Shown: positions 50,720 to 62,964 of the stretch, in pieces
Position numbering within the stretch: the first letter of the stretch is position 1
Layout of the letters: every line of letters starts with the position of its first letter
Assembly: GCF_900113715.1 (NCBI RefSeq)
Contig: NZ_FOQK01000003.1
Coordinates: forward strand, 103,033-167,032
DNA length: 64,000 nucleotides
From: Pseudoselenomonas ruminantium
GTDB taxonomy: Bacteria; Bacillota; Negativicutes; Selenomonadales; Selenomonadaceae
Direction: 5' to 3'
Program-made: the position numbers and the translations under genes
The notes under the pieces: generated by a model
What the model was told of the DNA's origin: nothing
Database searches by the model: none
What the model saw: the letters and a program-made list of their open reading frames with translations, nothing else

Positions 50720-52096
50720 TCAATGCGCTGCCCGCGCTAAGGCCGCGCGGCGTTTTGCCCGCAGATGATACCACGCCATCGGCAGCACCAGCATCGGGAT
50801 GCCGGCAAACAAGGCTTCCTGCAGCTCTGGCGTAAAAATCATGACCACCAGGCAGAAGACCTGTGCCCAAATACCAAACAGCGTAACATACGGAAACAGC
50901 GGCGTCTTATAACGCAACGTACCGACCTTGCCCTCAGCCATCAGCTGCTTGCGGAAACGATACTGGCTCCAGCAAATAGAAATCCAGGCAATCGCGCCGG
51001 TAAAACCTGAAACAGCCAGCAGATAGGTGTAAATCACAGAGTCCGGATTGAATGCATAGAGCAGGATAACCGCCCAGCAGGCACAGATGGAAACGAGGAT
51101 GGCCCGCGATGGCATGCCATTGTCGTTGAGCTTGCCCAAAGCCTTGGGAGCCATATCAAGCTTTGCCAGCGCATGCATCGCCCGTGCCGCGCCATAGAGA
51201 CCCGAATTCGAGCACGAAATGGCCGCCGTCAGGATGACAAACGCGAAGAACGCACCAAATCCCGTAAAGCCATACTGATTGACTGCTGCAGCAAACACGC
51301 TCTCTTCCAGTGTTGCCTTGTCCCAGGGCAAAATCGAAATCAGCAGCAAAATCGGAATGATATACAGCGCAATGATGCGCCACGTCACATTGCGGACAGC
51401 AGTCGGAATACTCTTAGCCGGGTCCTTGCATTCGCCTGCTGCCAGGCCGATGATTTCCGTTCCCTGGAAGTTAACCAGAATGATAACCATCGTCAGCACG
51501 ATAGCCCAATAGCCATGCGGAGCAAAACCGCCACTGCCCAGGAGCACGCTGGTGCCGATATAGCCCTGATCGCCGATGAGGCCAAGACAGATGAGTCCAG
51601 CCACAATACTGAAGGCCACGAGAGCTACAATCTTGATAAGTGATAGCCACGACTCGCTCTCGCCGAACTTATCGACATGAAACAGATTGATACAGGTCAC
51701 AATCAGACTGAAGAGCACCGCCCACCAAAGCTGACTGACCATCGGCAAAAAACTATTCATGATGATTCCCGCGGCAATCATCTCCGAGGGAACATACGCG
51801 ACCCAGGTAATCCAATAGGCCCAGCCTACGCCGCACGCCCAGGTTGAAGAAATATGTTCCTGCGCATAATTGACAAATGACCCCGATATCGGTTTTTCGA
51901 CCGCAAGCTCCGCCAGACAGAGCATTACGCAGAGCACAATCAGACCTCCTAAAAGATACGCCAGTATCGATGCCGGCCCGGCCTTTTCGAGGACATACCC
52001 CGTACCGAGGAAGTAGCCACTGCCGATGACTCCGCCCAGCGAAATCAGCTGCAAGTGCCTGTTCTTCAACCCTCTGTTCATTTTCGATTCGTTCAT
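50720..52096 (-). CDS. Amino-acid permease (APC superfamily, AAT family)
   Basis: About 458 residues and 12 membrane helices. The start NRGLKNRHLQLISLGGVIGS and GTGYVLEKAGPASILAYLLG, plus FQGTEIIGLAAGECKDPAKS in helix 6, are typical of GabP/ProY/LysP-type proton-driven amino-acid importers. The substrate cannot be assigned. The frame extends 24 codons further up without a ribosome site; ATG at 52096 has AAGGT close by, and another ATG five codons later is possible. No T-box or riboswitch was seen upstream. Confidence 0.87.
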   Translation of the reverse strand: MNESKMNRGLKNRHLQLISLGGVIGSGYFLGTGYVLEKAGPASILAYLLGGLIVLCVMLCLAELAVEKPISGSFVNYAQEHISSTWACGVGWAYWITWVAYVPSEMIAAGIIMNSFLPMVSQLWWAVLFSLIVTCINLFHVDKFGESESWLSLIKIVALVAFSIVAGLICLGLIGDQGYIGTSVLLGSGGFAPHGYWAIVLTMVIILVNFQGTEIIGLAAGECKDPAKSIPTAVRNVTWRIIALYIIPILLLISILPWDKATLEESVFAAAVNQYGFTGFGAFFAFVILTAAISCSNSGLYGAARAMHALAKLDMAPKALGKLNDNGMPSRAILVSICACWAVILLYAFNPDSVIYTYLLAVSGFTGAIAWISICWSQYRFRKQLMAEGKVGTLRYKTPLFPYVTLFGIWAQVFCLVVMIFTPELQEALFAGIPMLVLPMAWYHLRAKRRAALARAAH

Positions 52097-52313
52097 GACC
52101 TTACTAACACAACCTTCCCAGTACCGCTGCCTGTTTGTGATTTGTATAGCATCTGCCATCCGCGGCACTTCATTTATTACTTCCTAAAGAATACTACAAA
52201 CGCCAAGGAAATACTATAGGCTGAGAAAAGTTTTATGAAATAAATTTCCCTTTCCGTCCCTGTGGATATTACGCTATAATGAAATATGACAATCCCTGCC
52301 AAGAGGTGAAACT

Positions 52314-52955
52314 ATGAACGCATACCGAACCATCCAGGAAACTGATGACTCCATCGAGACGCTCTATGAGATACAGAAATCAAAATTCATCACGCATCTG
52401 CGCCATGCCGATACCGAAGAAGAGGCCCGTGCCTTCATCCAGGCAATGAAGAAGAAATACTTCGACGCCCGTCACAACTGCTCAGCTTACGTGCTCGGCG
52501 AAGGCGCCGACAAACAAAAATCCAACGACGATGGCGAACCTGGCGGCACTGCCGGCAACCCGATACTCGAAGCCATCAAGAAAAACGAACTTACGAATAT
52601 CGTCGTCGTTGTCACGCGCTACTTCGGCGGTATCAAGCTCGGTGCCGGCGGACTGATACGCGCCTACAGCCATGCGGCAGTGCTTGGCATTGAAGCCGCA
52701 ACAGTACTTGCGATGACCCCATTCCAGCAGCTCGATGTGACGGTAGGCTACGACCTGCTTGCCACCGTCGAGCACTGGATGCGCCAACACGAAATCCGCA
52801 GCCTCGAAGCCGACTATGCAGATAACGTCAACCTGCACCTGCTCATCGAGCCTACTGCCAGCGAGCACGTACAGGCAGAGCTTACCGACCTCACGGCTGG
52901 ACGCGCAAGTATCACCCCCGGCGATGAGCAGCTCATCGCCATTCCCGCCTCGTGA
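52314..52955 (+). CDS. YigZ/IMPACT-family protein (UPF0029)
   Basis: The 213-residue cytoplasmic protein has the IMPACT domain (KSKFITHLRHADTEEEARAF; NCSAYVLGEGADKQKSNDDG; EPGGTAGNPIL; TRYFGGIKLGAGGLIRAYS) and a C-terminal DUF1949 ferredoxin-like half. The E-P-x-G-T-A-G and YFGGIKLG-GGL signatures are diagnostic. The function is uncertain; relatives are linked to translation stress and peptide handling. AGAGGTGA lies ahead of the ATG and a terminator follows. Confidence 0.92.
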   Translation: MNAYRTIQETDDSIETLYEIQKSKFITHLRHADTEEEARAFIQAMKKKYFDARHNCSAYVLGEGADKQKSNDDGEPGGTAGNPILEAIKKNELTNIVVVVTRYFGGIKLGAGGLIRAYSHAAVLGIEAATVLAMTPFQQLDVTVGYDLLATVEHWMRQHEIRSLEADYADNVNLHLLIEPTASEHVQAELTDLTAGRASITPGDEQLIAIPAS

Positions 52956-52971
52956 ATACCGTCAACGACAA

Positions 52972-53011
52972 AAGAGGTGTTGCCCGCAAAAACTTTGGGG
53001 CAACACCTCTT
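52972..53011. terminator. Terminator of yigZ-like gene and converging 121-residue gene
   Basis: AAGAGGTGTTGCCC and GGGCAACACCTCTT pair perfectly, with TATTTTTAT following on the plus strand. Confidence 0.87.
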
Positions 53012-53015
53012 ATTT

Positions 53016-53381
53016 TTATAACATCTTATCCTGCTGAGCTGACAGTTCCTTATCAGCTGCCAAGCCATACATGGCCTGCGCCTCGGGGCTGATACTTACC
53101 GTATACGCCTCACCAAAGAAATGATCGCTCGCCACATCTTTGATTTGGTCTTCTACCTTTTTCAGCTGTCCACTCAAATCGCTGATTTTCTCCGCATTCG
53201 CATCCGCACTGATACGGTCAAGCTCAGTAATCTGTGAACGATAATTGAATTTCTGCGCTCTTAGTGTCTCCAGGCTGCCGTCGTTTCCCTCCGGGCTGGC
53301 GGCACCTGCTTTTCCCATGAGATAGGGCGAAATCCGATCCGTGGGATTGTAGAGCACATTGGGAATCGATACGACTTCCAT
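53016..53381 (-). CDS. Unknown 121-residue protein
   Basis: It starts MEVVSIPNVLYNPTDRISPY, has a Gly/Ser-rich stretch and then a coiled-coil-like centre (ITELDRISADANAEKISDLS, GQLKKVEDQIKDVA). GAGGTGAG precedes the ATG. No signal peptide or membrane helix is visible. The layout loosely recalls small FlxA-like coiled-coil proteins; I cannot assign it. Confidence 0.65.
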   Translation of the reverse strand: MEVVSIPNVLYNPTDRISPYLMGKAGAASPEGNDGSLETLRAQKFNYRSQITELDRISADANAEKISDLSGQLKKVEDQIKDVASDHFFGEAYTVSISPEAQAMYGLAADKELSAQQDKML

Positions 53382-53422
53382 ATACTCACCTCATTCCTAC
53401 CATAACCCTATCTTTATTATAC

Positions 53423-53453
53423 CGAAAAAAAAGGCCCGCTGAAATAGGCCTTT
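53423..53453 (-). terminator. Terminator of the gamma-carbonic-anhydrase gene
   Basis: On the minus strand AAAGGCC ... GGCCTTT is followed by eight T residues, immediately after the stop codon. Confidence 0.85.
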
Positions 53454-53472
53454 CTTCCTCATATCATTAAAT

Positions 53473-54030
53473 TCAGATTATTTTTTCACCATGGTAGACT
53501 TCACCAGCAATATCCGGCTTGACGCCATAATCGATGGCCCACTCGCATTTATATTTGATGGCCTGCGCATGGATGCTTGCCAGCCTGTCCTGCGTGCGCA
53601 CCACCTTGCCCGGCACGCCGACCACGAGCGAGTTCGGCGGAATCACATCATTCTCACGTACCAGCGCTCCCGCCGCAATAATAGAACCACGGCCAATCTT
53701 CGCTCCAGTCAACACCGTAGCATTCATGCCGATGAGCACATGATCCTCAATCTCGCAGCCATGCACGACAGCACCATGACCGATTGTCACATAGTCGCCG
53801 ATGATGCACGGATAGTCATCAGCCACATGCAGGCAGGCCAGATCCTGCACATTCGAGCACTCACCAACCGAGATATAGTTCACATCCCCGCGCGCCACAA
53901 CCCCCGGCCAAAGGCTGGCAAACCGCGCAACCCGTACATCGCCAGCCACAAACACTTGTGGCGCAACGAACGCTTCTTCATCAATCTGCGGGCGAATCCC
54001 CTTGAACACATTATCTTTAAGCGTATACAT
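53473..54030 (-). CDS. Gamma-carbonic-anhydrase-family hexapeptide-repeat protein
   Basis: The 185-residue left-handed beta-helix protein has repeats such as FVAGDVRVARFASLWPGVVA, ARGDVNYISVGECSNVQDLA and IGRGSIIAAGALVREND. Three histidines sit where the metal would bind (LACLHVADD and IGHGAVVHGC). It belongs to the YrdA/PaaY/CaiE group; carbonic anhydrase activity is possible but unproven for most members. ATG at 54030 has AAAGGAGTG at 6 bases. A perfect 12-bp palindrome (TTGACCGGTCAA, 54043-54054) sits directly upstream of the ribosome site. Confidence 0.9.
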   Translation of the reverse strand: MYTLKDNVFKGIRPQIDEEAFVAPQVFVAGDVRVARFASLWPGVVARGDVNYISVGECSNVQDLACLHVADDYPCIIGDYVTIGHGAVVHGCEIEDHVLIGMNATVLTGAKIGRGSIIAAGALVRENDVIPPNSLVVGVPGKVVRTQDRLASIHAQAIKYKCEWAIDYGVKPDIAGEVYHGEKII

Positions 54031-54042
54031 AGAAACACTCCT

Positions 54043-54054
54043 TTGACCGGTCAA
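54043..54054 (-). promoter_or_regulatory. 12-bp perfect palindrome before the gamma-carbonic-anhydrase gene
   Basis: TTGACCGGTCAA is self-complementary and ends within a few bases of the ribosome-binding site. It could be an operator; no regulator is known. Confidence 0.35.
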
Positions 54055-54059
54055 AATAA

Positions 54060-54095
54060 AAGAGCCTCGCCATTGTCCTCAAACGCGAAGCCCTT
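54060..54095 (-). terminator. Terminator of the 260-residue gene (G-U stem)
   Basis: As minus-strand RNA, AAGGGCUUCGC pairs with GCGAGGCUCUU through 11 pairs including two G-U wobbles, followed by UUAUUUU. As plus-strand RNA the same positions would be A-C mismatches, so it acts on the minus strand. Confidence 0.7.
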
Positions 54096-54282
54096 TTATA
54101 CAAGGAACGTTGTCTTCAACTACGACCCTTGTAAATCGTAATTGAGAAAACGATTACGAGTGGGATGCAGCTCATACGTCCGCCTGTCCCTGCGCCTATC
54201 ATAGCACCACACCAAGAAAAAAGCAAGCGCTTTTCCTATTTTTTGCTCGTCTTTTATCTTTTTCTTTCTTTTTATGCCGCTT

Positions 54283-55065
54283 TTAGAACAATTTACCGCG
54301 CACATTGCCGGTGAAAAGCTCAATCTCATGGATGAATTCCTTCCACTGCTCAGGCATCTCCTTGCCTCGCAGCGTGTAGCTGCCGCTGTCCTCTGTGCCA
54401 TCGTGCCAGATGAGCTTCCATTCCACCTGCGGCAGGTAGTCATCGGCAATCGTATCCGACTGCGCGCTGAACCGCGCCGCCTGCGCTGCAATGCGCTCCA
54501 GCAGCAGCGGCACATTGCGCACCGAGTCGAACGCATGGCGCTCCGTGCCCAGCCCCTGCTTATGGCGCGTGAATACCACGATATGCTTGCCACGATTGAT
54601 GATCAGCTTCTCCACCAGCTGGATCTGCTTCTGCTTCGGCAGATAGATCGTGCCACCGCTATTCTCAATCGTATCATGCAGAATAAGCGACACCTGCTCC
54701 AACTGGCGCACCTTATGGATTTCGACCCCGGGAATCCGGTTCATGAGATCGACAAACGCGGCCCAGCTGCCAGGATATGCCTGATCACCTACAATGCGGC
54801 GCATGCCAATCTTCGAATCCTTGAACGCCAGCCGCCACAAATGATGCTGCTCTGGCGGCGTCTCCGGCTGATAACTCGCCCGCCAGGACTCCAGATGCAG
54901 CTTCTCTAAGTGGCGCAGCCAGCGGCGGCCGCTTTCCAGCACCTGCATCTTTGCCGTTCCGCCTTCCTCACCATGCGTAACACGGTAATATAATTGCCGC
55001 TCCTTTACAAGCAATTCCACTTTCAGCGGATATTCTTCCATCTCAAACGTCAATTTTTCCAGCAA
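54283..55065 (-). CDS. Unknown 260-residue protein
   Basis: It starts (TTG) MLEKLTFEMEEYPLKVELLV and mixes beta-rich and helical parts: GSWAAFVDLMNRIPGVEIHK, an apparent strand KHIVVFTRHKQGLGTERHAF, and VEWKLIWHDGTEDSGSYTLR near the end. No signal peptide, membrane helix or catalytic motif is clear. GGGAGGAACAGGTAGGA precedes the start. It appears monocistronic, with terminators either side. I do not recognise the family. Confidence 0.62.
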   Translation of the reverse strand: MLEKLTFEMEEYPLKVELLVKERQLYYRVTHGEEGGTAKMQVLESGRRWLRHLEKLHLESWRASYQPETPPEQHHLWRLAFKDSKIGMRRIVGDQAYPGSWAAFVDLMNRIPGVEIHKVRQLEQVSLILHDTIENSGGTIYLPKQKQIQLVEKLIINRGKHIVVFTRHKQGLGTERHAFDSVRNVPLLLERIAAQAARFSAQSDTIADDYLPQVEWKLIWHDGTEDSGSYTLRGKEMPEQWKEFIHEIELFTGNVRGKLF

Positions 55066-55215
55066 TCCTACCTGTTCCTCCCATCATCCCCAGATTTCGT
55101 TCACTACTACCATCATACGCATAGGAACTGGTTCCGTCAAGAAATATCCTCTACATATAAACCTCATCCGTCAGCCTGCGTCTGACACCTGCCCCCAAAG
55201 GGAATACGATACCAC

Positions 55216-55250
55216 AAGAAGTCCACGCTCTCTGCCAGCGTGGACTTCTT
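55216..55250 (-). terminator. Hairpin terminating the bgl operon
   Basis: AAGAAGTCCACGCT and AGCGTGGACTTCTT form a 14-bp stem with a 7-base loop, 20 bases after the bglA stop. The minus-strand T-tract is weak. Confidence 0.72.
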
Positions 55251-55270
55251 GCCCTGGTATAGAAATGTAC

Positions 55271-58755
<3,485 letters not shown>

Positions 58756-58769
58756 TCAACTCGATTACA

Positions 58770-58798
58770 ATAATAACAAATCGGTGGAGAAATGTCAA
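58770..58798 (-). promoter_or_regulatory. bgl operon promoter
   Basis: A perfect -35 TTGACA, a 17-base spacer and TATTAT on the minus strand, about 15 bases before the first RAT. Confidence 0.82.
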
Positions 58799-59044
58799 CA
58801 AAAATCTCTGTCCCAGAACAGAACCAGCGGCCAGTCTGCCCGCCACGTTGTGCATGATATGGCTGTTGCTTCATCCCCCATGATTTTTCGTTTATTAATC
58901 AATTTTAATGAAAGCTATTTAGAATATACACGATGAATATTGCCGCAAAGAAAAGGAATCCTACGAGCATTCTATTTATGATTCATCATCATATCCCCCA
59001 TTTCTTCCGTGCTACGATAAATCAACGAGGAGACATCATCTATC
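58799..59044. other. Divergent intergenic region before the AAA ATPase operon
   Basis: About 245 AT-richer bases without a supportable gene. It must hold the plus-strand promoter for the ATPase operon; I see no convincing -35/-10 pair. Two short plus-strand frames here lack ribosome sites. Confidence 0.4.
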
Positions 59045-61870
59045 ATGACCATGACAGCAAAAGAAATATTGAAATTCTTGCTTCCGGAATATCAAATACT
59101 AACCACTATCAATGAAAAAGGGTTCATTGCCCAAGATCCGGCAGAATCCCGCCTACGCCTTCCCCCAACACAAACATATCCCAGCGGAATGGTTGCGCAG
59201 CAAACGGAACCGGCCCCAGCCGCCGCTCAACCTATGCCCTCCATATCAGCCGCCCCGTTTCCCCAGCCTGATGAGAGCCTGACTTCTCCAAAGAATATAT
59301 CCGGCAACGAAGAATCAAAAACAACCACGGAACCCAGCAATGCCTTTGCGGACCTGCCCGCTTCACTGAAAAAATACTGGGTGGGCTCTGAACGTGACCG
59401 CCATGCACTTTGCAAAGCGTTTCAACGGCCCTATGTCAAAGGATTCGAGCATAATATCCCGAAAAATGCCATCCTGCTCATCGGCGAAAACAGCCGCGGG
59501 AAAACATACGCCGTCAAATGTATCAGTGAACTGTTGAAACAGCGCAAAATATTCCGCTCCCCCGCTCTATCCATCATCGATTTCAACGATTACGCTGCGG
59601 ATACTTCCCAGGGGCTGTTCCTAAGCGATTTATACCAGGCATTGAATACCCATACCGAAGCAGTCGTATTCGAGAATGTCGAAAAATCATCTATGCCCCA
59701 GCTTGAGATCCTGTACCAGCTTTTGACCGAGGGAACTTACAGATTATCCAAGCGGTACATGATGCACAACAGCAGTCTGGTTGAGGCCACAGGCATGCTG
59801 GACACAGGACTCGTTTCTAACATAGAGGCCCGGGGAAAGTTCTTTGTCTTTACGACGACCCTTTCACAGGCAAAGATAATCGCATTTCTGGGAAATAAAA
59901 TCATAAAGGAGTTTGGCGACATCATAGCGCTGGATCCCATCGCAGGCAAACAGATAAAGGACCTGGCCTATACGCTCTGCGTCAACATGCTGCACAAGTG
60001 CAAAGACAATCTGCATATCGACGCTGAAGTCGACGAAACACTCATCAACGAATTAAGCACCCACTATGGCACCACGCATAGCATAAAAGATTTAGCCACT
60101 TACATAGAAGACCAGCTCTATGACCCTTTGACGGAGATGAAGCTGCAAGAGAAACTCCATGACCATGAGCGCATTCAGCTGTCATATGACAAGGGATATT
60201 GCGTAGCAGCAGAAAGCGGCGAAATCATAAGGACATCTGCCTACCAGAAGAATTACTATGCACTTGAACTTGAGGACGCGCGTCAGGAATTGGAGCAGGT
60301 AATCGGTCTTGCCAAAGTAAAAGAATACGTGCGGAATCTGGAAAACAACGTCAAGGTCCAGCGGCTGCGAGCCGGCAAAGGCTTAAAAAGCACCAATCTG
60401 TCCATGCATATGATTTTCGCAGGCAATCCCGGCACAGGAAAAACGACCATGGCCAGGATTGTCGCCAAATACCTGAAAGCAATCGGTGTGCTGTCCTCCG
60501 GCCATTTATGCGAAGTGACGAGAGCCGATTTGGTAGGCCAATACGTTGGCCATACCGCAGCAAAAACCACAGCTGTGATCAAGAGCGCCATCGGCGGCGT
60601 GCTGTTCATCGATGAGGCCTATTCACTCAGTAGAGGGAAAGGCGATGTTTTTGGCACAGAAGCGATTGACGCGCTCGTGAAAGGCATGGAAGACAATCGG
60701 GAGGATCTGGTTGTAATCCTGGCCGGCTACGAAAAGGAAATGCAGGAATTCCTCAAGACCAACAGCGGCCTGAAGTCCCGCTTCCCCAATATTGTTCATT
60801 TTGAAGATTACACCATCGAAGAAATGTGCCGGATTGCTGACGTCACTGCCACGGCAAAGGGCTACAAGCTCTCCGATCTCTGCACAGACGGCTTGCGGCA
60901 TACCTTTGAGAAACATCAAATCAAAGGGAAGAATGACAGTGGCAATGGCCGTCTCGTGCGGAACCTAATTGAAGATGCTATCTTGAAGCAATCCCAAAGA
61001 ATCATGCAAAATCCAGAAGACAATATGGAATTACTGCTCCCAGAGGATTTCGGCTTCACAGAACAAACAGGATTTGACCTTGAAAAACGTCTGAATAAAG
61101 TAATCGGCATAGAAAATGTCAAGAAATACATCCGCAGCCTTGCCGCCCGCATAAAGATCCAGGCCATGCGAAGGCAGGCCGGCTTGAAGACCGATGACAC
61201 CCAAACCTTGCATATGATTTTTGCCGGCAATCCCGGGACTGGCAAAACCATGATGGCCCGGACGGTTGCAGACGTACTGTACAATCTCAAGGTCATCCCC
61301 ACCAACAAACTGATAGAAACCGACCGCTCAGGTCTTGTCGCAGGCTATGTGGGACAGACGGCGATAAAGACGCGCCAGGTAATCGAGACGGCCTTAGGCG
61401 GTGTGCTGTTCATCGACGAAGCCTATGCGCTGGCGCAGGGCAGCAAAAACGATTTTGGGCAGGAAGCCATCGATACACTCGTCAAGATGATGGACGATAA
61501 CCGGGACCAGCTTGTCGTAATCCTCGCCGGCTACAGCGAGGATATGCATAGCTTCCTGCGCAAGAACGCCGGCCTGCAGTCCAGATTCGCCAATATCATC
61601 GAGTTTCCCGACTACACTACCGATGAGCTCATGCAGATTGCCGAGAATATGTATGCCGGCAATGGATATGTATTGGATGCAGACAGCCAGGCCCTCCTAC
61701 GAGAAAAATTTGCCGCAGCCCGCTTGGACAAACAGTTCGGCAATGGCCGCTATGTAAGGAACGTATTCGAAAAATCCATCAATAACCAGGCGCTGCGCCT
61801 GAGCAAGGAAAACAATCTTTCCCAAGCTGCATTGAGCACCATCACGAAAAACGATATACAGGAGGTCTGA
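59045..61870 (+). CDS. Triple AAA+ ATPase: degenerate Clp-like domain plus two CbbX/SpoVK-type domains
   Basis: A 941-residue cytoplasmic protein. Residues 1-35 form a small helical head, followed by a Pro-rich linker to about 90. About 125-345 is a Clp-like AAA domain: Walker A ILLIGENSRGKTYAV, a changed Walker B AVVFENVEKSS (usually D-E), and an ILYQLLTEGTYRLSKRY segment. About 415-640 and 685-930 are two CbbX/SpoVK-type modules, each with MIFAGNPGTGKT, GGVLFIDEAY and an arginine-rich C-terminal helical lid; both look active. EccA of type VII secretion and CbbX (Rubisco activase) share this module, but no partner of either system is here. GAGGAG precedes the paired ATGs (59045/59051). AGGAGG of the next gene overlaps the end: a tight three-gene operon. 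Confidence 0.82.
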   Translation: MTMTAKEILKFLLPEYQILTTINEKGFIAQDPAESRLRLPPTQTYPSGMVAQQTEPAPAAAQPMPSISAAPFPQPDESLTSPKNISGNEESKTTTEPSNAFADLPASLKKYWVGSERDRHALCKAFQRPYVKGFEHNIPKNAILLIGENSRGKTYAVKCISELLKQRKIFRSPALSIIDFNDYAADTSQGLFLSDLYQALNTHTEAVVFENVEKSSMPQLEILYQLLTEGTYRLSKRYMMHNSSLVEATGMLDTGLVSNIEARGKFFVFTTTLSQAKIIAFLGNKIIKEFGDIIALDPIAGKQIKDLAYTLCVNMLHKCKDNLHIDAEVDETLINELSTHYGTTHSIKDLATYIEDQLYDPLTEMKLQEKLHDHERIQLSYDKGYCVAAESGEIIRTSAYQKNYYALELEDARQELEQVIGLAKVKEYVRNLENNVKVQRLRAGKGLKSTNLSMHMIFAGNPGTGKTTMARIVAKYLKAIGVLSSGHLCEVTRADLVGQYVGHTAAKTTAVIKSAIGGVLFIDEAYSLSRGKGDVFGTEAIDALVKGMEDNREDLVVILAGYEKEMQEFLKTNSGLKSRFPNIVHFEDYTIEEMCRIADVTATAKGYKLSDLCTDGLRHTFEKHQIKGKNDSGNGRLVRNLIEDAILKQSQRIMQNPEDNMELLLPEDFGFTEQTGFDLEKRLNKVIGIENVKKYIRSLAARIKIQAMRRQAGLKTDDTQTLHMIFAGNPGTGKTMMARTVADVLYNLKVIPTNKLIETDRSGLVAGYVGQTAIKTRQVIETALGGVLFIDEAYALAQGSKNDFGQEAIDTLVKMMDDNRDQLVVILAGYSEDMHSFLRKNAGLQSRFANIIEFPDYTTDELMQIAENMYAGNGYVLDADSQALLREKFAAARLDKQFGNGRYVRNVFEKSINNQALRLSKENNLSQAALSTITKNDIQEV

Positions 61871-61874
61871 TGAT

Positions 61875-62327
61875 ATGAAAGAACGGATTTTGAACTTCAT
61901 GGCAGGACTATGGTTTTTCGGGATATTGATGTGGGCACTGCTTTTTGGCGTCCTTGCCCTGCTCATGATTTCTTTCTGCGATATCGCCGGCATGCTTAAC
62001 AGCGGATTTTCCAAATCCGCCATTGGCCTAATCGTCTGCTTCTTATTGGGAATGATTTTAACCCTAACAGGTGCGATTCCTGTATTCAGGAAATGCTACT
62101 ATAAATTACCCTGGCTATACCCTTTCAGCATGATGCTCAGCATGGATCTTTTCATCGTGAGCATTGCGGAAACCATCTTAGCCAAAGGATTTTCTGTAAT
62201 CAGTACGCCACGTCATACCATAACCATAGCCGTTATGGTTGTGCAACTCATTGTCTGCAGGCTTGCAATGTGCGCTTATCTGAAAAAATATCCCATGGCC
62301 ATCCACCAATATGACAGGCTGGAGTGA
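61875..62327 (+). CDS. Unknown four-helix membrane protein
   Basis: The 150-residue protein has four hydrophobic segments: WFFGILMWALLFGVLALLMI, AIGLIVCFLLGMILTLTGAI, PFSMMLSMDLFIVSIAETIL and ITIAVMVVQLIVCRLAMCAY, with a basic loop RKCYYK after the second. It follows the ATPase stop by four bases with AGGAGG inside the ATPase end, and its stop lies just before the next gene's ATG. Family unknown; the context suggests a membrane partner of the ATPase. Confidence 0.75.
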   Translation: MKERILNFMAGLWFFGILMWALLFGVLALLMISFCDIAGMLNSGFSKSAIGLIVCFLLGMILTLTGAIPVFRKCYYKLPWLYPFSMMLSMDLFIVSIAETILAKGFSVISTPRHTITIAVMVVQLIVCRLAMCAYLKKYPMAIHQYDRLE

Positions 62328-62332
62328 TACGA

Positions 62333-62941
62333 ATGGAAAACAATGAACGAAAGAATGAACATACACTGGAAAACCACAGGGAATACATCCCTGACATAGC
62401 GCAGGGAATGCCAGATCATAGCCATGAAGCGGCTTCCCCTTTCACCAAGCGCATAATAAAAGAAGCCGTCCCGCTTCTCCTGGCCAGTATGCTGGCCATT
62501 ATCTTCGGGATGATGAGCCATTCCGGCCACGCTGTCAACAAGAGCAGTGACGCAAAAGCAGCCCTCGAAACCCATATGTCCACTACACTGCCTGCCGGTA
62601 CCAGGCTGCTGTCAAAAGACGAGCACTACGCCGGTGGCGATATGACCATCACACATAAAGATTCTGCGGCAAAAACCAAGCTGTATATTTGGGATTATGC
62701 CGCAGAAGATGGGGACTATGTGCAAATATTTGTAGATGGGGCACCACTTGGCGAGCCTTTCATGATAAAAAATACCCCCGTAGCTCTTACGGTGCCGGCT
62801 GTTGGCGAAGTCAAAGTCGTAGGCACCCGAGATGGCGGCGGCGGCATAACTTATGCAGTTTATTATGAATCGGATCAGACCACCTATTTCAATGGCATGA
62901 ACCAAGGCGGCAGCAATGTGTACACACTGCTGCGGGAATAA
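62333..62941 (+). CDS. Unknown membrane-anchored extracytoplasmic beta-domain protein
   Basis: A 202-residue protein with a polar N terminus (about 45 residues, His/Glu rich), one transmembrane helix (EAVPLLLASMLAIIFGMM) and an outer domain of about 135 residues. That domain (KLYIWDYAAEDGDYVQIFVD, then PLGEPFMIKNTPVALTVPA) reads like an Ig/beta-sandwich repeat common in surface proteins. ATG at 62333 was chosen because GGAG is 8 bases upstream and overlaps the previous stop. Last gene of the ATPase operon. Family unknown. Confidence 0.7.
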   Translation: MENNERKNEHTLENHREYIPDIAQGMPDHSHEAASPFTKRIIKEAVPLLLASMLAIIFGMMSHSGHAVNKSSDAKAALETHMSTTLPAGTRLLSKDEHYAGGDMTITHKDSAAKTKLYIWDYAAEDGDYVQIFVDGAPLGEPFMIKNTPVALTVPAVGEVKVVGTRDGGGGITYAVYYESDQTTYFNGMNQGGSNVYTLLRE

Positions 62942-62964
62942 TTATTTTGCCGGCCAATACAAAA

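Noticed and set aside
59045..61870. CbbX Rubisco activase or EccA of type VII secretion
   Set aside because: The ATPase modules match those families in general, but there is no Rubisco, WXG100 or Ecc gene nearby and the N-terminal Clp-like domain differs.
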